Counted from the first letter of the stretch, positions 23,886-31,631 are shown. The stretch: 37,414 bases of DNA from Clostridiales bacterium UBA3758 (GCA_002371675.1 DFGE01000014.1:1-37414), one strand, 5' to 3'. Made by a program: numbers and translations. The notes: generated by a model not told the origin, from the sequence alone.

Positions 23886-24317
23886 ATGTTAGCCATTGCA
23901 TGCGATCACGGCGGCTTTGCCCTCAAGCAGGCCGTCATGAGCCATCTTGCCAAACGCGGCATTGCATATAAGGACTTTGGAACCTACTCGGACGAGAGCT
24001 GTGACTACCCCGACTTCGGCAGAGCGGCGGCAAAGGCCGTCGCCTCCGGCGAGTGCGAGCGCGGCATCGTCATCTGCGGCACGGGTATCGGCATCTCCAT
24101 TACCGCCAACAAGCTCCCCGGCATCCGCTGCGCCCTGTGTACGGACTGCTTCTGCGCCGAGGCCACGCGCCTGCACAACGACGCGAACATGCTCGCCCTG
24201 GGCGGCCGTGTCGTCGGCGAAGGGCTCGCGCTCAAAATCGTCGACACGTTCCTGGATACGCCCTTCTCGGGGGACGCGCGCCACATCCGCCGCATCGCCA
24301 AAATCGAGGAGGATTGA
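23886..24317 (+). CDS. Ribose-5-phosphate isomerase B (RpiB/LacAB family)
   Basis: A 143-residue isomerase interconverting ribose-5-phosphate and ribulose-5-phosphate. It has the family segments ACDHGGFALK (7-14 region), DFGTYS, DYPDFG, the active-site ICGTGIGISITANK with its Cys, and RLHNDANMLALGGRVVG. ATG 23886 is chosen after CGGAGGAATCGCC; an in-frame GTG at 23868 lacks a site. It is followed after 2 bases by a coupled gene. Confidence 0.93.
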   Translation: MLAIACDHGGFALKQAVMSHLAKRGIAYKDFGTYSDESCDYPDFGRAAAKAVASGECERGIVICGTGIGISITANKLPGIRCALCTDCFCAEATRLHNDANMLALGGRVVGEGLALKIVDTFLDTPFSGDARHIRRIAKIEED

Positions 24318-24319
24318 CC

Positions 24320-25483
24320 TTGGCTGCCAACCGGGAATTTTATCGCGGCCGCCGCAAGCGCCGCAACTACGCGCTGATCCCCTTTCTTGCGATTCTCGGC
24401 CTGCTCACGGTGATCGTGGTGCTGTTCTATGCCATGCAGAAATACGCCGTGATTTCCGACGAGGGCGTTGACGTGGTACTCACGGCGAACGGCTCGGAGG
24501 AGAATCTGCTCGATGCAGACGAGGAGGAGTATGTCTTCGCACCCGTCGAGGCGGAGCTGGTCTTTGACGAGCCGGACTACAGCGGCATCCGCGCCGCGGC
24601 GGGGATGGACGCCAAGCCCATGCGCGCCATCTATATCGCCGCCGCCGATCTCAACCGGGAGAACATCCTCGACCGCGCCGCGCAGCTCAACAGCGGCAAC
24701 GCGCTGCTCTTGGAAATGAAGCCGCGCGAGGGCTATCTGATGTGGGACTCGCAGTGCGATCTCGCGCAGCAATACTCCCTCGTGGCCGACTATCCGCTGC
24801 GCTCCGAGATGGCGGACGTGCTCAAGGAGATCCGCCAGTACGGTGCGGAGCAGGACAAGCAGATCTGGCTCGTCGCGCAGATCAGCTGCTGTGTCGACGC
24901 GCTGCTGCCCACTCGCTCCGGGACCTTCTCCCTGCGCAGCGCCTCGGGCAACGATTTCTTCGACGACACCGGCTACTGGCTCGACCCCTATAACCGGGAG
25001 CTGCGCAACTATATTGTGCAGATCACGCAGGAGCTCTATGACCTGGGCTTCGACGAGGTCGTGCTGGCGGACGTCGGGCATCCGACAGTCGAGGTGGAGG
25101 AGGGGCAGGAGCCCTACACCTTCATCTACAGCAGCGAAATGTCCACCCCGCCTTCTCCGCAGAACGCGGTATGCGGCTTTGCCGTATATGTGGCCAGGCA
25201 GCTGGAGGATCGGGAGGGGCTGCTCTCCATCTACACCTCCACCCGCCGCTCGCTGGCCAGGCTCGACGAGGGCACCGGGCAGGACGCCGCGCTCTTCCTC
25301 AAGCTCTATGACCGCGTTTATTTCCGCACCGACCGCTACGAGTTCACCTTCAACTTTGCCGACATCAAGGGCAGCGTCAGCATCGGCTCGGCGCAGGATC
25401 GCTTTGTGCCTGTGGTCATCAACTACCTGCCGGACAACACTTCCTGGGTCTACATCGAGGATCTCGATTCCCTGCCCGACTGA
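24320..25483 (+). CDS. Membrane-anchored putative glycoside-hydrolase-like (DUF4015-type) protein
   Basis: A 387-residue protein. A basic N-terminus (REFYRGRRKRRN) is followed by one membrane helix (about 19-40) and a large outer domain. Within it, YWLDPYNRELRNYIVQITQ then ELYDLGFDEVVLADVGHP matches the (beta-alpha)8 core of DUF4015 putative glycoside hydrolases, where the strand-end Asp would be catalytic. The start must be TTG 24320: AGGAGG lies 7 bases upstream and no ATG precedes the membrane helix in frame except inside rpiB. The 2-base gap to rpiB implies translational coupling. Enzyme activity is unproven. Confidence 0.6.
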   Translation: MAANREFYRGRRKRRNYALIPFLAILGLLTVIVVLFYAMQKYAVISDEGVDVVLTANGSEENLLDADEEEYVFAPVEAELVFDEPDYSGIRAAAGMDAKPMRAIYIAAADLNRENILDRAAQLNSGNALLLEMKPREGYLMWDSQCDLAQQYSLVADYPLRSEMADVLKEIRQYGAEQDKQIWLVAQISCCVDALLPTRSGTFSLRSASGNDFFDDTGYWLDPYNRELRNYIVQITQELYDLGFDEVVLADVGHPTVEVEEGQEPYTFIYSSEMSTPPSPQNAVCGFAVYVARQLEDREGLLSIYTSTRRSLARLDEGTGQDAALFLKLYDRVYFRTDRYEFTFNFADIKGSVSIGSAQDRFVPVVINYLPDNTSWVYIEDLDSLPD

Positions 25484-25505
25484 CAACACCTTTTTATGCG
25501 ATGTA

Positions 25506-25533
25506 AAACAGCCACCCGGTTGGGTGGCTGTTT
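25506..25533. terminator. Bidirectional terminator between convergent genes
   Basis: A 12-base-pair stem AAACAGCCACCC-GGTT-GGGTGGCTGTTT with a T-rich tail on the plus strand (GTTCTAT) and TACAT on the minus strand. It serves the DUF4015-like gene and upp. Confidence 0.88.
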
Positions 25534-25553
25534 GTTCTATACAGATATGCGGC

Positions 25554-26183
25554 TTACTTGGTGCCGAAGATGCGGTCGCCCGCGTCGCCGAGGCCGGGGA
25601 CGATGTAGCCGTGCTCATTGAGATGATCGTCCAGAGCGGCGACAAAGATATCGACGTCGGGGTGATCCTCCTGCATTTTCTTCACGCCTTCCGGCGCACC
25701 GATGACGCACATGAGCTTGATGTGCTTGACGCCGACTTCCTTGAGGAAGGTGATGGCCGCGGAGGCGGAGCCGCCGGTGGCGAGCATCGGGTCCACCACG
25801 ATCACGTCGCGCTCCTGGATGTCGGGCGGCATCTTGAAGTAGTACTTGACAGGCTCAAGCGTGGCAGGGTCGCGGAAGAGGCCGATGTGCCCGACCTTGA
25901 CATTGGGCATCATGCTGACCATACCGTCGACCATGCCGAGGCCGGCGCGGAGGATGGGCACTACGGCGAGCTTCTTGCCGGCGATGCGATGGCAGACGGC
26001 GGTGGCGACGGGGGTCTCCACGGTCACTTCCTCAAGGGGCAGGTCGCGGGTCGTCTCATAGCACATCAGCATAGCGATCTCGGAGATCAGTTCGCGAAAC
26101 TCCTTCACGCTGGTGCTCTTGTCGCGCAGAATGGACAGCTTGTGCTGGATCAGGGGATGGTCGAATACACAGACTTTGCTCAT
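25554..26183 (-). CDS. Uracil phosphoribosyltransferase Upp
   Basis: A 209-residue pyrimidine-salvage enzyme making UMP from uracil and PRPP. Characteristic segments are HPLIQHKLSILRD, the VPILRAGLGMVDGM segment, the PRPP loop VVDPMLATGGSA, and the C-terminal VPGLGDAGDRIFGTK uracil-binding end. Start set at ATG after AAAGGAGAGAAGAAC; in-frame upstream sequence belongs to tsaB's strand region and has no site. Last gene of the tsaE-tsaB-upp unit. Confidence 0.96.
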   Translation of the reverse strand: MSKVCVFDHPLIQHKLSILRDKSTSVKEFRELISEIAMLMCYETTRDLPLEEVTVETPVATAVCHRIAGKKLAVVPILRAGLGMVDGMVSMMPNVKVGHIGLFRDPATLEPVKYYFKMPPDIQERDVIVVDPMLATGGSASAAITFLKEVGVKHIKLMCVIGAPEGVKKMQEDHPDVDIFVAALDDHLNEHGYIVPGLGDAGDRIFGTK

Positions 26184-26215
26184 GTTCTTCTCTCCTTTTA
26201 TGTGGTTTAGATGAA

Positions 26216-26914
26216 CTACTTGTTTTCCGCCGCGAGGCGCGCCTGGCGCTCCCGTTCGGCCTGGCTCAGGCGGAGATAGACGGGCAGGAGACTGTCGGCG
26301 TTGCCGGGGGTCTTGTCCGCCGCGGCCATTGCCACGCCCCAAGCGCTCTGCCAGACGAGGTTTTCCGGCGCGGCGACGCAGGGAATGCCCTGCGCCTCGA
26401 GGTATTTCTGCGCGAGCGCCGTCCCGTCCCCCACCAGAAACGCGGGGCGGGCCTGGGCGCGCAGCTGCGAAGCGAGCTCCTCCAGGGCGATCGGCCTGTC
26501 CTCCGTGAGCCGCTGCGGGCGGTCATCCCGGATCTCAAAGAGCGCAGTATAGACCTGGCTGCGCCGCGCGTCCATCACCGGGCACACGAGCCCGCCGGCG
26601 GCGAGGCCGTGCCAGGCCATGCTCTCGAGCGTAGAGACGCCCACGCAGGGCTTGTCCAGCGCCCAGGCAAGCCCCTTGACGGTGGAGACGCCGATGCGGA
26701 TGCCTGTGAAGGAGCCGGGACCCTGCGCCACGGCGAGCAGATCCACGTCCTGCAGCCGGAGCTCCGTGTTTTTCAGCATGTCCTCCGCCATAGGAAGAAG
26801 GGTACGGCTGTGGGTCAGAGCGCTGCACTGGCTGTACTGCGACACGAGGTTCCCGTCCCGCACCAGCGCGACGGAGGCGGCTCTGGCCGAGGATTCAAAG
26901 GCGAGGATCAGCAT
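26216..26914 (-). CDS. tRNA threonylcarbamoyladenosine protein TsaB
   Basis: A 232-residue ASKHA-fold partner of TsaD in making t6A37 on ANN-decoding tRNAs. It begins MLILAFESSARAASVALV and has the QGPGSFTGIRIGVSTVKGLAWA motif (about 65-84), both diagnostic. It overlaps tsaE by 7 bases. TsaD and RimI, usual neighbours, are not in the window. The C-terminal part is divergent, as usual in the family. Confidence 0.92.
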   Translation of the reverse strand: MLILAFESSARAASVALVRDGNLVSQYSQCSALTHSRTLLPMAEDMLKNTELRLQDVDLLAVAQGPGSFTGIRIGVSTVKGLAWALDKPCVGVSTLESMAWHGLAAGGLVCPVMDARRSQVYTALFEIRDDRPQRLTEDRPIALEELASQLRAQARPAFLVGDGTALAQKYLEAQGIPCVAAPENLVWQSAWGVAMAAADKTPGNADSLLPVYLRLSQAERERQARLAAENK

Positions 26915-27333
26915 AGTTCGACCCCTCCGATCTCGATCTCGCGCCGGGTATCGCCCGTTTTGCGGATGCGCACGGTGATCTCATCCCCGTAAAACGCGCC
27001 GGGGACGTTCTCGCTCCATTCGACGGCGCAGATCGCGCCGCGGTTGAGGTAGTCCTCCCAGCCGATCTCGAAGAGTTCATCCTCCCCCGAGATGCGGTAG
27101 AGGTCGAAATGGATGAGCTCGCGCTCGCCCAGATACTCGTTGACAATGGTAAAGGTCGGGCTGGAGACGCGGCATTGCAGGCCGAGGCCCTCGGCCATGC
27201 CGCGCACGAAGGCGGTCTTGCCTGCGCCAAGTTCCCCATACATGGCGACGACCGCGCCGCCGGGGATCGATTTTGCGAGCCGAGCGCCGAGCGCTTCCGT
27301 CTCCCGCTCGCTCTCGCTGACAAAGATTTGCAT
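26908..27333 (-). CDS. tRNA threonylcarbamoyladenosine ATPase TsaE
   Basis: A 141-residue P-loop ATPase of the TsaBDE complex. Walker A is GELGAGKTAFVRG (about 33-45), then SSPTFTIVNEY and HFDLYRI, the switch-like conserved block, and VEWSENV near the C-terminus. The ATG follows GGAGCAACAT. First gene of the minus-strand unit with a strong promoter overlapping the rodA promoter. Confidence 0.93.
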   Translation of the reverse strand: MQIFVSESERETEALGARLAKSIPGGAVVAMYGELGAGKTAFVRGMAEGLGLQCRVSSPTFTIVNEYLGERELIHFDLYRISGEDELFEIGWEDYLNRGAICAVEWSENVPGAFYGDEITVRIRKTGDTRREIEIGGVELC

Positions 27334-27369
27334 ATGTTGCTCCGTAGAAAGAATTTACACTTTGGCTTT

Positions 27370-27399
27370 ATTATAGCACCAAACCGCCCATTGCGTAAA
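27370..27399 (-). promoter_or_regulatory. Promoter of tsaE-tsaB-upp
   Basis: On the minus strand TTTACG (plus 27394-27399), 18-base spacer, TATAAT (plus 27370-27375) with TG extension (TGCTATAAT). Its -35 overlaps the rodA -35 by three bases on the opposite strand. Confidence 0.75.
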
Positions 27400-27419
27400 G
27401 CCCAAATCTGTGATAAAAT
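27391..27419 (+). promoter_or_regulatory. Promoter of rodA
   Basis: TTGCGT (27391-27396), 17-base spacer, TAAAAT (27414-27419) with TG extension (TGATAAAAT). Confidence 0.75.
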
Positions 27420-27477
27420 ACGTTCTGCTTCTACCAATTGCGTCAATTCGTCCTGTTCTGATTCGAGGGAGGCCCTC

Positions 27478-28629
27478 ATGATCAATAAAATCCGACCCTA
27501 CATACAGAGCTTTTTCAAGCGCGCGGACATTTCCCTGCTCGTGATCTGCCTGATCTGCGCCTTTTTCGGCACGGCGATGGTCTTCAAGGCCTCGTCGAGC
27601 ATGGTGGCGGCCGGCTGGGAGATGGACACCAACAAGCAGGTGCTTGTCCAGATCGTCTCCATTTTCCTGGGCACAGGCGTGTTCGTGGTGCTCACGATCA
27701 TAGACGCCGATCTGCTGGGCGACCAGTGGCGCATCCTCGTTGTGTTCGAAGTCCTGCTGCTTGTGGCGCTGGTAATCCTCGGGGAGGACGACGGCACCGG
27801 CAACAAGAGCTGGATCCGTTTTGCCGGTATCGGTATTCAGCCCTCGGAGTTCATCAAGATCATGTACATCGTGGTCTCCGCCAGACAGATGACCTATCTC
27901 AAGGAGCATGAGGACATCAACTCTCTCAAATCCGTCGTCTATATGGTCGGGCATCTGCTCGCCGTATTCGGCGGCATCTTTGTCGTCTCCTCTGACCTGG
28001 GCAGCGCATCCATCATTCTGCTGATCTTCCTCTCCATGTTCTTCGCCCTCGGTGTAAAGCTCTACTGGTTCGCGCTCGGCGGCGCTGCGGTCGCGTCGAT
28101 GATCCCGCTGCTGTGGGATCATGTGCTCAAGGGCTACCAGAAAAAGCGTCTGCTGGCCCCCTACGATCCGAGCATCGACCCGACCAAGGACGGCATCAAC
28201 TGGCAGACGACGCAGAGCCGCATCACGCTCGCCTCGGGGCGTCTCACCGGCGTGGACTCCGAGCACCGTCTGACCGCCTTTACCGGCAAGCACACCGACT
28301 TTATTTTCTCCTGTATCGGGGAAGAGCTCGGCATGATCGGCTGCATCCTCGTGATCGTGCTGCTGTTGGTCATCGTTATCCACTGTGCGCGCGTCGGCAT
28401 CAACTCCGGCCGCACCTTCGACATGCTCATCTGCATCGGCGTCGCCTCGTCCGTGGCCGCGCAGATGTTCGTCAACATCGGCATGTGCATCGGCATCACG
28501 CCAGTTATCGGCATCACGCTCCCCTTCTTCAGTTACGGAGGCTCGTCCATGATGGCCATGCTCGGCGCGATGGGGCTTGTCTCAGGGGTCAAATTCAAAC
28601 TCAAGCCAAAGCTGTTCTCCATCTATTGA
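27478..28629 (+). CDS. SEDS peptidoglycan glycosyltransferase, RodA-like
   Basis: A 383-residue membrane protein with about ten helices. It has the SEDS core: KSWIRFAGIGIQPSEFIKI, the HTDFIFSCIGEELGMIG loop carrying the catalytic Asp, and the PFFSYGGSSMMAML end. These enzymes polymerise lipid II during elongation or sporulation. The loop and lack of a long cytoplasmic tail favour RodA over FtsW, but SpoVE-type paralogs cannot be excluded. ATG 27478 is chosen after GGGAGGCCCTC. No cognate class B PBP is adjacent. Confidence 0.88.
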   Translation: MINKIRPYIQSFFKRADISLLVICLICAFFGTAMVFKASSSMVAAGWEMDTNKQVLVQIVSIFLGTGVFVVLTIIDADLLGDQWRILVVFEVLLLVALVILGEDDGTGNKSWIRFAGIGIQPSEFIKIMYIVVSARQMTYLKEHEDINSLKSVVYMVGHLLAVFGGIFVVSSDLGSASIILLIFLSMFFALGVKLYWFALGGAAVASMIPLLWDHVLKGYQKKRLLAPYDPSIDPTKDGINWQTTQSRITLASGRLTGVDSEHRLTAFTGKHTDFIFSCIGEELGMIGCILVIVLLLVIVIHCARVGINSGRTFDMLICIGVASSVAAQMFVNIGMCIGITPVIGITLPFFSYGGSSMMAMLGAMGLVSGVKFKLKPKLFSIY

Positions 28630-28659
28630 TCGGCATGTCATAGTCAATTGCAAATTGCC

Positions 28660-28703
28660 AACAGGTCGGCGGACCCCGTGCTGCGGGGATCCGCCGACCT
28701 GTT
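28660..28703 (+). terminator. Hairpin after rodA
   Basis: A long near-perfect stem AACAGGTCGGCGGA-CCCCG-TGCTG-CGGGG-A-TCCGCCGACCTGTT with one bulged A, 30 bases after the stop. The T-tract is weak (CGTTAT), so termination efficiency is uncertain. It abuts the multi-hairpin repeat. Confidence 0.7.
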
Positions 28704-28705
28704 CG

Positions 28706-28913
28706 TTATAATGATTATATGATGGCGAAAAGCCAAAAAGCTTTTCGCCGCGCGGCTTTGCCGCGCAGCAAAACAGCACGGCTGTTTTGCCATATACTCA
28801 TTGCAATGAGCATCGGGCGAATGATTATGAAAATCATTCGCTGCCAAACTTGTCGTTTGGCAGCGAAATCAATCGAACTCCCGATTGATTTCGCCATCCG
28901 ATGATCATTATCC
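28706..28913. repeat. Complete multi-hairpin repeat element with terminal inverted repeats
   Basis: About 205 non-coding bases bounded by inverted ends (28706-28728 against 28891-28913, 18 of 23 positions complementary; common core ATAATGAT...GATGGCGA). Between them are seven consecutive perfect hairpins: 28724-28749 (10-base stem), 28750-28766 (7), 28768-28790 (10), 28797-28810 (7, no loop), 28817-28841 (10), 28840-28864 (10) and 28863-28894 (13). Neighbouring stems touch or overlap. The left three units reappear inverted at 1-83. No reading frame. It resembles a non-autonomous palindromic mobile element (REPIN/MITE-like), but the stems differ in sequence, unlike simple REPs. Confidence 0.8.
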
Positions 28914-29047
28914 TGTTGGCTGCCGGAAGCCGGAATTGCCTTTCTGTCTCTGACGCGGCTATTCGTTCACGCGTGCAGGGTCTGCGGGGCAGGCGTGCCG
29001 CCTCGCGCTCATCCGTCACCCCGGCGTTTACCGTTTCTTGTCTGTGT

Positions 29048-29608
29048 TCAGTCGCTGCGTCTTCTTCTCCCTTCCTCGAGCACGAGAATCAGGATCAGAA
29101 TCCCCGAGAGCACAAGCACGCTTCCGATAGCGAGCGCGGGATTGAAGATAGCGCTTCTCTTCCCTGTTCCGGACGTCGTGCCGCTCTGCGTTCCCTGATT
29201 CGGCGCTGCAGACTGACTCGGCGTTGCAGGCGCTGCGGCGGATTGGCTCGGCGTTGCGGGAGCGGCGGCAGACTGGTTGGGAGTGGCGGGCGCAGCAGTC
29301 GGCTGGCTCTGCGTGCTCGGCGCCGGGGCAGGAGCGCCGGGCACGGCGTAGGCCGGCAGCGTCACCGTTGTCACATAGGCCTTGTTTTCGAAGGACTGGA
29401 CTTCGCTGCAGCGGGCATTCGCCTCGTTGATATCCCGGAACATGCCCGTCATGACCTTGTAGCGGGTCTCTGTCCTGTATACAAAGGAGTCTGAATAGCC
29501 GCGTGCGATCAGATTGCCGCGCCTTTCCTCGCAGGCTGCGAACGCCGTGCCGGCTGTGACCTGCACCGTGTAGACAGTCACAGTATCATTCGGCAGCGCT
29601 TCATCCAT
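29048..29608 (-). CDS. SPOR-domain protein with C-terminal membrane anchor
   Basis: A 186-residue protein. Residues about 10-85 (TVYTVQVTAGTAFAACEERRG, YKVMTGMFRDINEANARCSEV) fit a SPOR peptidoglycan-binding domain. A Pro/Ala/Gln/Ser-rich linker with three near-perfect APATPxQSAA units follows (about 105-140), then one membrane helix (about 156-176) and the basic tail EEGRRRRSD. There is no N-terminal signal peptide, so the SPOR domain would have to be outside in an N-out orientation, which the positive C-terminal tail favours. The ribosome site is weak. Downstream of it lies the multi-hairpin repeat. Confidence 0.65.
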   Translation of the reverse strand: MDEALPNDTVTVYTVQVTAGTAFAACEERRGNLIARGYSDSFVYRTETRYKVMTGMFRDINEANARCSEVQSFENKAYVTTVTLPAYAVPGAPAPAPSTQSQPTAAPATPNQSAAAPATPSQSAAAPATPSQSAAPNQGTQSGTTSGTGKRSAIFNPALAIGSVLVLSGILILILVLEEGRRRRSD

Positions 29609-29629
29609 TCGTTTTTTCTTGAAAACTGT

Positions 29630-29658
29630 TTGACAGCCGCGCCATGCTGTAATAAGAT
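29630..29658 (+). promoter_or_regulatory. Promoter of guaB
   Basis: TTGACA (29630-29635), 17-base spacer, TAAGAT (29653-29658), 28 bases before the ATG. No purine riboswitch fits in the short leader. Confidence 0.8.
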
Positions 29659-29686
29659 AGGGAAAACAAATACACAGGAGGCGTCT

Positions 29687-31192
29687 ATGGCTGTTTTTTA
29701 CACGGAAGAGTCCCGTACCTTTAACGAGTATCTCCTCATCCCGGGCTACACCTCAGAGCGCTGCGTTCCCGACAAGGTGGATCTCCGCACCCCGCTTGTC
29801 CGCTTCCGCAAGGGCGAGGAGGACTGCCCCCTGATGCTGAACATCCCCATGACCTCCGCCATCATGCAGGCTGTCTCCAATGACACGCTCGCCGTTGCCC
29901 TGGCCAAGGAGGGCGGCCTGTCCTTCATTTACGGCTCCCAGACGCTCGAGGACGAGGCGGAGATGGTTCGGCGCGTGAAGAGATACAAAGCCGGCTTTGT
30001 GCCGAGCGCCTCCAATCTCACGCCGGAGCACACGCTGGCGGACGTGCTTGCGCTCAAGGAGAAGAACGGCTTCTCCACCATCGCCATCACCGAGGATGCA
30101 AGCCCCAACGGGAAACTGCTCGGCCTCGTGACGAGCCGCGATTACCGCGTATCCCGCATGGACGTGCACACCCCGATCCGTGAGTTCATGACGCCGCGCG
30201 AAAAGCTCGTCACCGCGCCCGCCGACACCAGCCTCAAGGAAGCCAACGACATCATCTGGGATCACAAGCTCAACAGCCTCCCCATCGTGGACGAGAACGA
30301 CCATCTGCTCTATTTTGTCTTCCGCAAGGACTACGCCGAGCACAAGGAGCACCCCCTGAGTCTGCAGGATGAGCAGAAGCGCTATCTTGTCGGCGCGGGC
30401 ATCAATTCCCGCGACTATGCCGTGCGCATCCCCGCTCTCATCGACGCCGGGGCGGACGTGCTCTGCATCGACTCCTCGGACGGCTACTCCGTCTGGCAGA
30501 AGAAGACCATCGACTTTGTGCGCGAACGCTATGGCGACGCGGTGAAGATCGGCGCGGGCAACGTCGTCGACCGGGACGGCTTCCGTTTCCTCGCCGAAGC
30601 CGGGGCAGACTTTGTCAAGGTCGGCATCGGCGGCGGCTCCATCTGCATCACCCGTGAGACCAAGGGCATCGGCCGCGGCCAGGCTACGGCGATCATCGAG
30701 GTCGCCAAAGCGCGGGACGAATACTTCCGCGAGACAGGCGTCTATGTCCCCATCTGCTCCGACGGCGGCATCGTCCAGGATCACCATATCACCCTGGCGC
30801 TCGCCATGGGCGCGGACTTTGTGATGCTCGGGCGCTACTTCGCCCGCTTCGACGAGAGCCCTACACCCAAGCTCATGATCAACGGCCAGTACGTCAAAGA
30901 ATACTGGGGCGAAGGCTCCAACCGCGCGCGCAACTGGCAGCGCTACGATCTGGGCGGCAAGAACTCCCTCGCCTTCGAGGAAGGGGTCGATTCCTATGTC
31001 GTCTACGCCGGCTCTCTGCAGGACAACGTCGCCAAGACTCTCTACAAGGTCAAGTCCACCATGTGCAACTGCGGCGTCACCTCCATCCCCGAGCTGCAGG
31101 CGAACGCCAAGCTCACCGTCGTCTCCTCCACGAGCATCGTCGAGGGCGGCTATCACGACGTGACCCTGCGCCCCACGATGGGCGAAAAATAA
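29687..31192 (+). CDS. Inosine-5'-monophosphate dehydrogenase GuaB
   Basis: A 501-residue enzyme oxidising IMP to XMP in GMP synthesis. The barrel contains GAGNVVD and the catalytic loop KVGIGGGSICITRE with Cys320. A tandem CBS domain pair (about 103-215) lies between barrel strands, with LLGLVTSRDYR and LPIVDENDHLLYFVFRKDY. The active-site flap continues GIGRGQATA, differing from the GVGVPQ usual in many bacteria. The start follows CAGGAGGCGTCT. Monocistronic, with its own promoter and a large terminator structure. Confidence 0.93.
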   Translation: MAVFYTEESRTFNEYLLIPGYTSERCVPDKVDLRTPLVRFRKGEEDCPLMLNIPMTSAIMQAVSNDTLAVALAKEGGLSFIYGSQTLEDEAEMVRRVKRYKAGFVPSASNLTPEHTLADVLALKEKNGFSTIAITEDASPNGKLLGLVTSRDYRVSRMDVHTPIREFMTPREKLVTAPADTSLKEANDIIWDHKLNSLPIVDENDHLLYFVFRKDYAEHKEHPLSLQDEQKRYLVGAGINSRDYAVRIPALIDAGADVLCIDSSDGYSVWQKKTIDFVRERYGDAVKIGAGNVVDRDGFRFLAEAGADFVKVGIGGGSICITRETKGIGRGQATAIIEVAKARDEYFRETGVYVPICSDGGIVQDHHITLALAMGADFVMLGRYFARFDESPTPKLMINGQYVKEYWGEGSNRARNWQRYDLGGKNSLAFEEGVDSYVVYAGSLQDNVAKTLYKVKSTMCNCGVTSIPELQANAKLTVVSSTSIVEGGYHDVTLRPTMGEK

Positions 31193-31213
31193 GCGGGACA
31201 CATCCACGCGCAG

Positions 31214-31291
31214 AAAACGCGCCTCCATGTTTGGGGCATGCAGATCAGGGAGGGAACCCCTGACCTGCAGCCACTTGGGAGGCGCGTTTTT
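31214..31291. terminator. Long bipartite terminator hairpin after guaB
   Basis: Outer stem AAAACGCGCCTCC (31214-31226) paired with GGAGGCGCGTTTT (31278-31290), 13 perfect pairs, followed by T. It encloses a second imperfect hairpin TGCAGATCAGGG/CCCTGACCTGCA (31239-31269). The A/T ends give a U-tract on both strands, so it also stops the convergent DUF1858 gene. It is unusually large for a simple terminator. Confidence 0.75.
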
Positions 31292-31335
31292 CGTATACGT
31301 CGCAGGACAGTCTCTGTGATCTGACCGGCGCAGCT

Positions 31336-31563
31336 TTATTTTCCTTCGATCCGGCCGATCATCTCGTCAAGCTCCTGCAGGAGCTCGCTGACCGGGATGC
31401 CGGCGGTCTTGCTCACGTCGGCGACGGTGAATTTCTTCAGCATGAGCTTCCCGGCGAAGGTGTTCATGACGGCGAAGCGCTGATCCTTCTTCGGCAGCTC
31501 CTCGCTGAGCCAGGGGTGATCGGCCAGGATATCGGCCAGGCGGGTATTCTCGGTGTATTTCAC
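31336..31563 (-). CDS. Small DUF1858-like protein without cysteines
   Basis: A 75-residue protein. YTENTRLADILADHPWLSEEL and the closing TVADVSKTAGIPVSELLQELDEMI fit the DUF1858 helical fold. It has no cysteine, unlike the paralog at 32994-33197, so it cannot form the redox disulfide proposed for that family. Start is GTG 31563 with GGGAGGGACAACGCC upstream; in-frame upstream ATG codons lie in the promoter. Function unknown. Confidence 0.6.
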   Translation of the reverse strand: MKYTENTRLADILADHPWLSEELPKKDQRFAVMNTFAGKLMLKKFTVADVSKTAGIPVSELLQELDEMIGRIEGK

Positions 31564-31596
31564 GGCGTTGTCCCTCCCAATCGCTTGATTTATGAT

Positions 31597-31605
31597 ATTA
31601 TAACA
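31597..31605 (-). promoter_or_regulatory. Extended -10 promoter of the DUF1858-like gene
   Basis: On the minus strand TGTTATAAT (TG-n-TATAAT, plus 31597-31605), 33 bases before the GTG start. No good -35. Confidence 0.55.
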
Positions 31606-31631
31606 CGTCGGACGCAATAAAGAAAGCGCGG

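Noticed and set aside
28724..28894. CRISPR array
   Set aside because: The palindromic units differ in sequence and length and there is no constant repeat with spacers; no cas genes are present.
29753..31228. Long open frame opposite guaB (491 codons)
   Set aside because: guaB is unmistakable; the antisense frame has no recognisable domain.
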